Of a DNA stretch of 64,000 nt, positions 62,024 to 64,000 are shown piece by piece. The stretch comes from Allobosea sp. (lineage in GTDB: Bacteria; Pseudomonadota; Alphaproteobacteria; Rhizobiales; Beijerinckiaceae): NCBI RefSeq assembly GCF_030695125.1, contig NZ_JAUYTP010000068.1, forward strand, positions 124,001-188,000. Direction: 5' to 3'. Both the position numbers and the translations under genes were made by a program. The notes below the pieces were generated by a model. That model made no database searches. It was not told the origin of the DNA and saw only the letters and a program-made list of their open reading frames with translations. Each line of letters begins with the position of its first letter. The stretch's first letter is position 1.

Positions 62024-63118
62024 CTAGAAACCGGCGACCTCGATGACGAGGCGGGCGAGTCGGTCGGCGGCGTCGGCGATTCCGGCGCTCTTGGCGCTCT
62101 CGGCCATGACCGTCAAGTGCGCCGGCTGAGCCAGCAGCGTGGAGAGCTCGCTCGCCAGCCGCCGCGGCGTGAAATCCGGCTGGAGGATGCGGACGGCCCC
62201 GCCGCACTTTTCGAGGAAGGCGGCGTTGGCCGCCTGGTCCTGGTCGAGCGCACCCGGCAGCGGCACCAGGATGGACGGCCGCCCGATCACGGTCAGTTCG
62301 GCCACGGTCGAGGCGCCGGAACGGCCGACGATCAGATGCGCCGTCGCCATGCGGGCGGGCAGGTCCTTGAAGAAGGGCGCGATCTCGGCCCTGACGCCGA
62401 GGCTCTCATACATCCCGCTGACCCGGCCGTCGTCTTCCTGGCGGGCCTGCTGGGTGATGAACAGGCGGCCCCGCTCGGCCGGCGTCAGAAGCTGGATCGC
62501 CGGCGGCAGGATGTCGGCCATGATCCGCGCGCCCTGGCTGCCGCCGAAGACGACCAGGTTGAAGGTGCCCTCGCCCGGCCAGGGATAGGGCGAGGCCGCC
62601 GCCACGACCGCCGGTCGCACGGGGTTGCCGACATGCCGGCATTTCGCACGCGCCTTCGGGGAAAGACCGCCGACCTCGGCAAAACCGGTCCCGATCGCAT
62701 CGACCCAGCCCGAGAGAAAATGGTTGGCGCGGCCGACGACGGCGTTCTGCTCGTGGATCATCGTCTTGACGCCGCCCAGCGCGGCGCCGAGCACCGGCGG
62801 GACCGTCGGATAACCGCCGAACCCGACGACGAGCCCGGGCTTCAGGTCCTTGACGATCCGGCGCGCCGCCAGGACGCCCTTGCCGACCTCGAAGGCGACA
62901 CGGATCTTGCCCGACAGCGGCAGGCCCGAGGGCGTCGCCGAGGGCACGGGAATGACGGCGTCGGCCGGGAAGTCGCCCGCGAACTCCGCCCCGCGCGGGT
63001 CCGTCATCAGCACCACCCGGATGCGCTGCGCCCGCAGCGCGTGGCTCAGTGCTTCGGCGGGAAAGAGATGGCCCCCCGTTCCCCCGGCTGCGAGAATGAC
63101 GAGCTTGGACTTCGGCAT
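62024..63118 (-). CDS. murG: UDP-GlcNAc:lipid I N-acetylglucosaminyltransferase
   Basis: This 364-residue peripheral membrane enzyme converts lipid I to lipid II. It opens KLVILAAGGTGGHLFPAEALSHAL, the glycine-rich donor/acceptor loop. VGFGGYPTVPPVLGA and HEQNAVVGRANHFL sit in the N-domain. The C-domain holds LVVFGGSQGARIMADILP, VGRSGASTVAELTVIGRPSILVPLPGALDQDQAANA, which binds UDP-GlcNAc. The length and all motifs fit. It begins four bases after the ftsW stop, so both are in one transcript. Confidence 0.96.
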   Translation of the reverse strand: MPKSKLVILAAGGTGGHLFPAEALSHALRAQRIRVVLMTDPRGAEFAGDFPADAVIPVPSATPSGLPLSGKIRVAFEVGKGVLAARRIVKDLKPGLVVGFGGYPTVPPVLGAALGGVKTMIHEQNAVVGRANHFLSGWVDAIGTGFAEVGGLSPKARAKCRHVGNPVRPAVVAAASPYPWPGEGTFNLVVFGGSQGARIMADILPPAIQLLTPAERGRLFITQQARQEDDGRVSGMYESLGVRAEIAPFFKDLPARMATAHLIVGRSGASTVAELTVIGRPSILVPLPGALDQDQAANAAFLEKCGGAVRILQPDFTPRRLASELSTLLAQPAHLTVMAESAKSAGIADAADRLARLVIEVAGF

Positions 63119-63122
63119 GGCG

Positions 63123-64000
63123 TCAAGTCCTGTACTGGCCGAAATCGACGGCCCTTGGCCGCTTGCGCGTCAGGGCGAGCAGGAAGCCCGTCCCGATCGC
63201 CAGCGAAATCAGCGAGGAGCCGCCAGAGGAGATGAAGGGCAGCGTCATGCCCTTGGCCGGCATCATGTGCAGGTTCACCATCATGTTGATCGCCGCCTGG
63301 ATGCCGAAGAGCAGGGCGAGCCCCGTGACCGCGAGGCGGATGAACGGGTCTTCCGCCTTCTGCGCGACCGACAGCGCGCGCAGCACGATCAGCGCAAACA
63401 GCATGACCAGCAGGATGCAGACGACGATGCCGAATTCTTCCGCCGTCACCGCGAAGATGAAGTCGGTATGCGCGTCGGGCAGGATGCGCTTGACCGTGCC
63501 CTCGCCCGGCCCTTTGCCGAGCCAGCCGCCCTGGGCGAAGCTCTCCAGCGCCGTGTCGATCTGGAAGGTGTCGCCCGAGCCCTTGTCCATGAAGCGCTCG
63601 ATGCGGGCGCGCACATGCGGCACCAGCTCATAGGCGATTAGGATGCCGACCGCGCCGGCTCCACCCAGCCCGAGCACCCAGAACCAGTGCAGCCCGGCAA
63701 CGAAGAACAGACCGGCCCAGACCAGCGTCACCAGCATGGTCTGACCGAAATCGGGCTGCAGCACGAGCGGCGCGATCGTCGCCGGCAGCAGCAGGAAGGC
63801 AATCCAGGTGCCCGGGAGATCGGGCCGGCGCGTGCCTTCCGCGAAGGCCCAGGCGGCCAGCACCACGAAAGCGGGCTTGAGGAATTCGGCGGGCTGCACC
63901 GAGCCGATCGGCCCCAGCGTCAGCCAGCGCCGCGCGCCCTTGACCTCGACGCCGAGATAAAGCGTCGCCACCACCATCGCGAGCGAGACCACGAAGATCA
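63123..64000 (-). CDS. ftsW: Septal peptidoglycan polymerase FtsW, 5' end outside the window
   Basis: This is the C-terminal 292 codons of a SEDS-family membrane protein; the N-terminus lies beyond position 64000. It shows GARRWLTLGPIGSVQPAEFLKPAFV, with the catalytic-site region of SEDS polymerases, then several transmembrane helices. The large periplasmic loop follows (ELVPHVRARIERFMDKGSGDTFQ, SFAQGGWLGKGPGEGTVKRILPDAHTDFIFAVTAEEFG). The final helices carry LPFISSGGSSLISLAIGTG. FtsW with its partner FtsI builds septal wall from lipid II made by MurG, whose gene follows after four bases. Confidence 0.95.
   Translation of the reverse strand, partial: IFVVSLAMVVATLYLGVEVKGARRWLTLGPIGSVQPAEFLKPAFVVLAAWAFAEGTRRPDLPGTWIAFLLLPATIAPLVLQPDFGQTMLVTLVWAGLFFVAGLHWFWVLGLGGAGAVGILIAYELVPHVRARIERFMDKGSGDTFQIDTALESFAQGGWLGKGPGEGTVKRILPDAHTDFIFAVTAEEFGIVVCILLVMLFALIVLRALSVAQKAEDPFIRLAVTGLALLFGIQAAINMMVNLHMMPAKGMTLPFISSGGSSLISLAIGTGFLLALTRKRPRAVDFGQYRT

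Overview
The window is GC-rich chromosomal DNA from an alphaproteobacterium, most likely a member of the Hyphomicrobiales (Rhizobiales) close to Bosea. The genus is an inference from gene order and protein style. The order-level call rests on several things visible here: a circularly permuted two-piece tmRNA gene with an alphaproteobacterial tag, an SspB of the alpha type, BtaA/BtaB betaine-lipid genes, DUF4169 and ribbon-helix-helix genes behind fumC, and the Hyphomicrobiales order of the division/cell-wall (dcw) cluster. There is no prophage, insertion sequence, rRNA, CRISPR array or recognisable tRNA. The mobile or decaying parts are limited to palindromic intergenic repeats, two toxin-antitoxin loci and one gene remnant. 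Layout: 1-1.0 kb holds a mazEF locus with a third membrane gene. 1.0-5.1 kb is an acetolactate synthase operon in which ilvI and ilvH are separated by a racemase and a GST gene, preceded by a leader peptide and a terminator that look like classical attenuation. 5.2-9.0 kb has a GGEEF diguanylate cyclase, miaA, serB and a small cupin. 9.1-15.1 kb is a leftward cluster thyA, GNAT, folA, hflK, hflC, DUF2065 and a Do-type periplasmic protease. 15.3-19.3 kb runs rightward: two PepSY-like secreted proteins, tmRNA, sspB, fumC, DUF4169 and an RHH protein. 19.3-26.5 kb has a large AsmA-like protein, an FAD-linked 2-hydroxyacid dehydrogenase, a hotdog thioesterase, a K+ channel with a zinc ribbon and a DUF427 protein. 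26.5-28.5 kb is btaAB with a candidate Pho box. 28.5-31.5 kb is a Bug-type binding protein, a GntR regulator and a divergent tartrate/malate dehydrogenase sharing an 18-bp palindrome. 31.5-39.0 kb holds msrB-msrA, a UvrD/PcrA helicase, a toxin-first RelE/HTH module beside a 56-residue Cys-rich gene, an HxlR/SDR divergent pair and prmA. 39.2-47.9 kb holds small uncharacterised genes, an aminopeptidase P, a lipoprotein, an AraC-azlC-azlD operon, ligA, a DUF2189 membrane protein and a 24-residue membrane peptide. 47.9-52.7 kb has a DEAD-box helicase with a repetitive basic tail, a secreted protein and recN. 52.7-64 kb is the dcw end: bamD, lpxC, ftsZ, ftsA, ftsQ, murB, murC, murG and ftsW (cut by the window edge). 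How the genes work together: the dcw block supplies lipid-II precursors, the divisome and lipid A; hflKC with the Do protease is envelope quality control; tmRNA with SspB is ribosome rescue and delivery of tagged proteins to ClpXP; btaAB would replace phospholipid when phosphate is short. Most notable: the ddl gene expected between murB and ftsQ is missing, and only its last codons remain, overlapping ftsQ. Other points worth a second look are the ilvI attenuator with an 11-residue Leu/Ile/Val-rich leader, tandem TTCGCA-N2-TGCGAR operators 22 bp apart near small genes, and two families of palindromic repeats.
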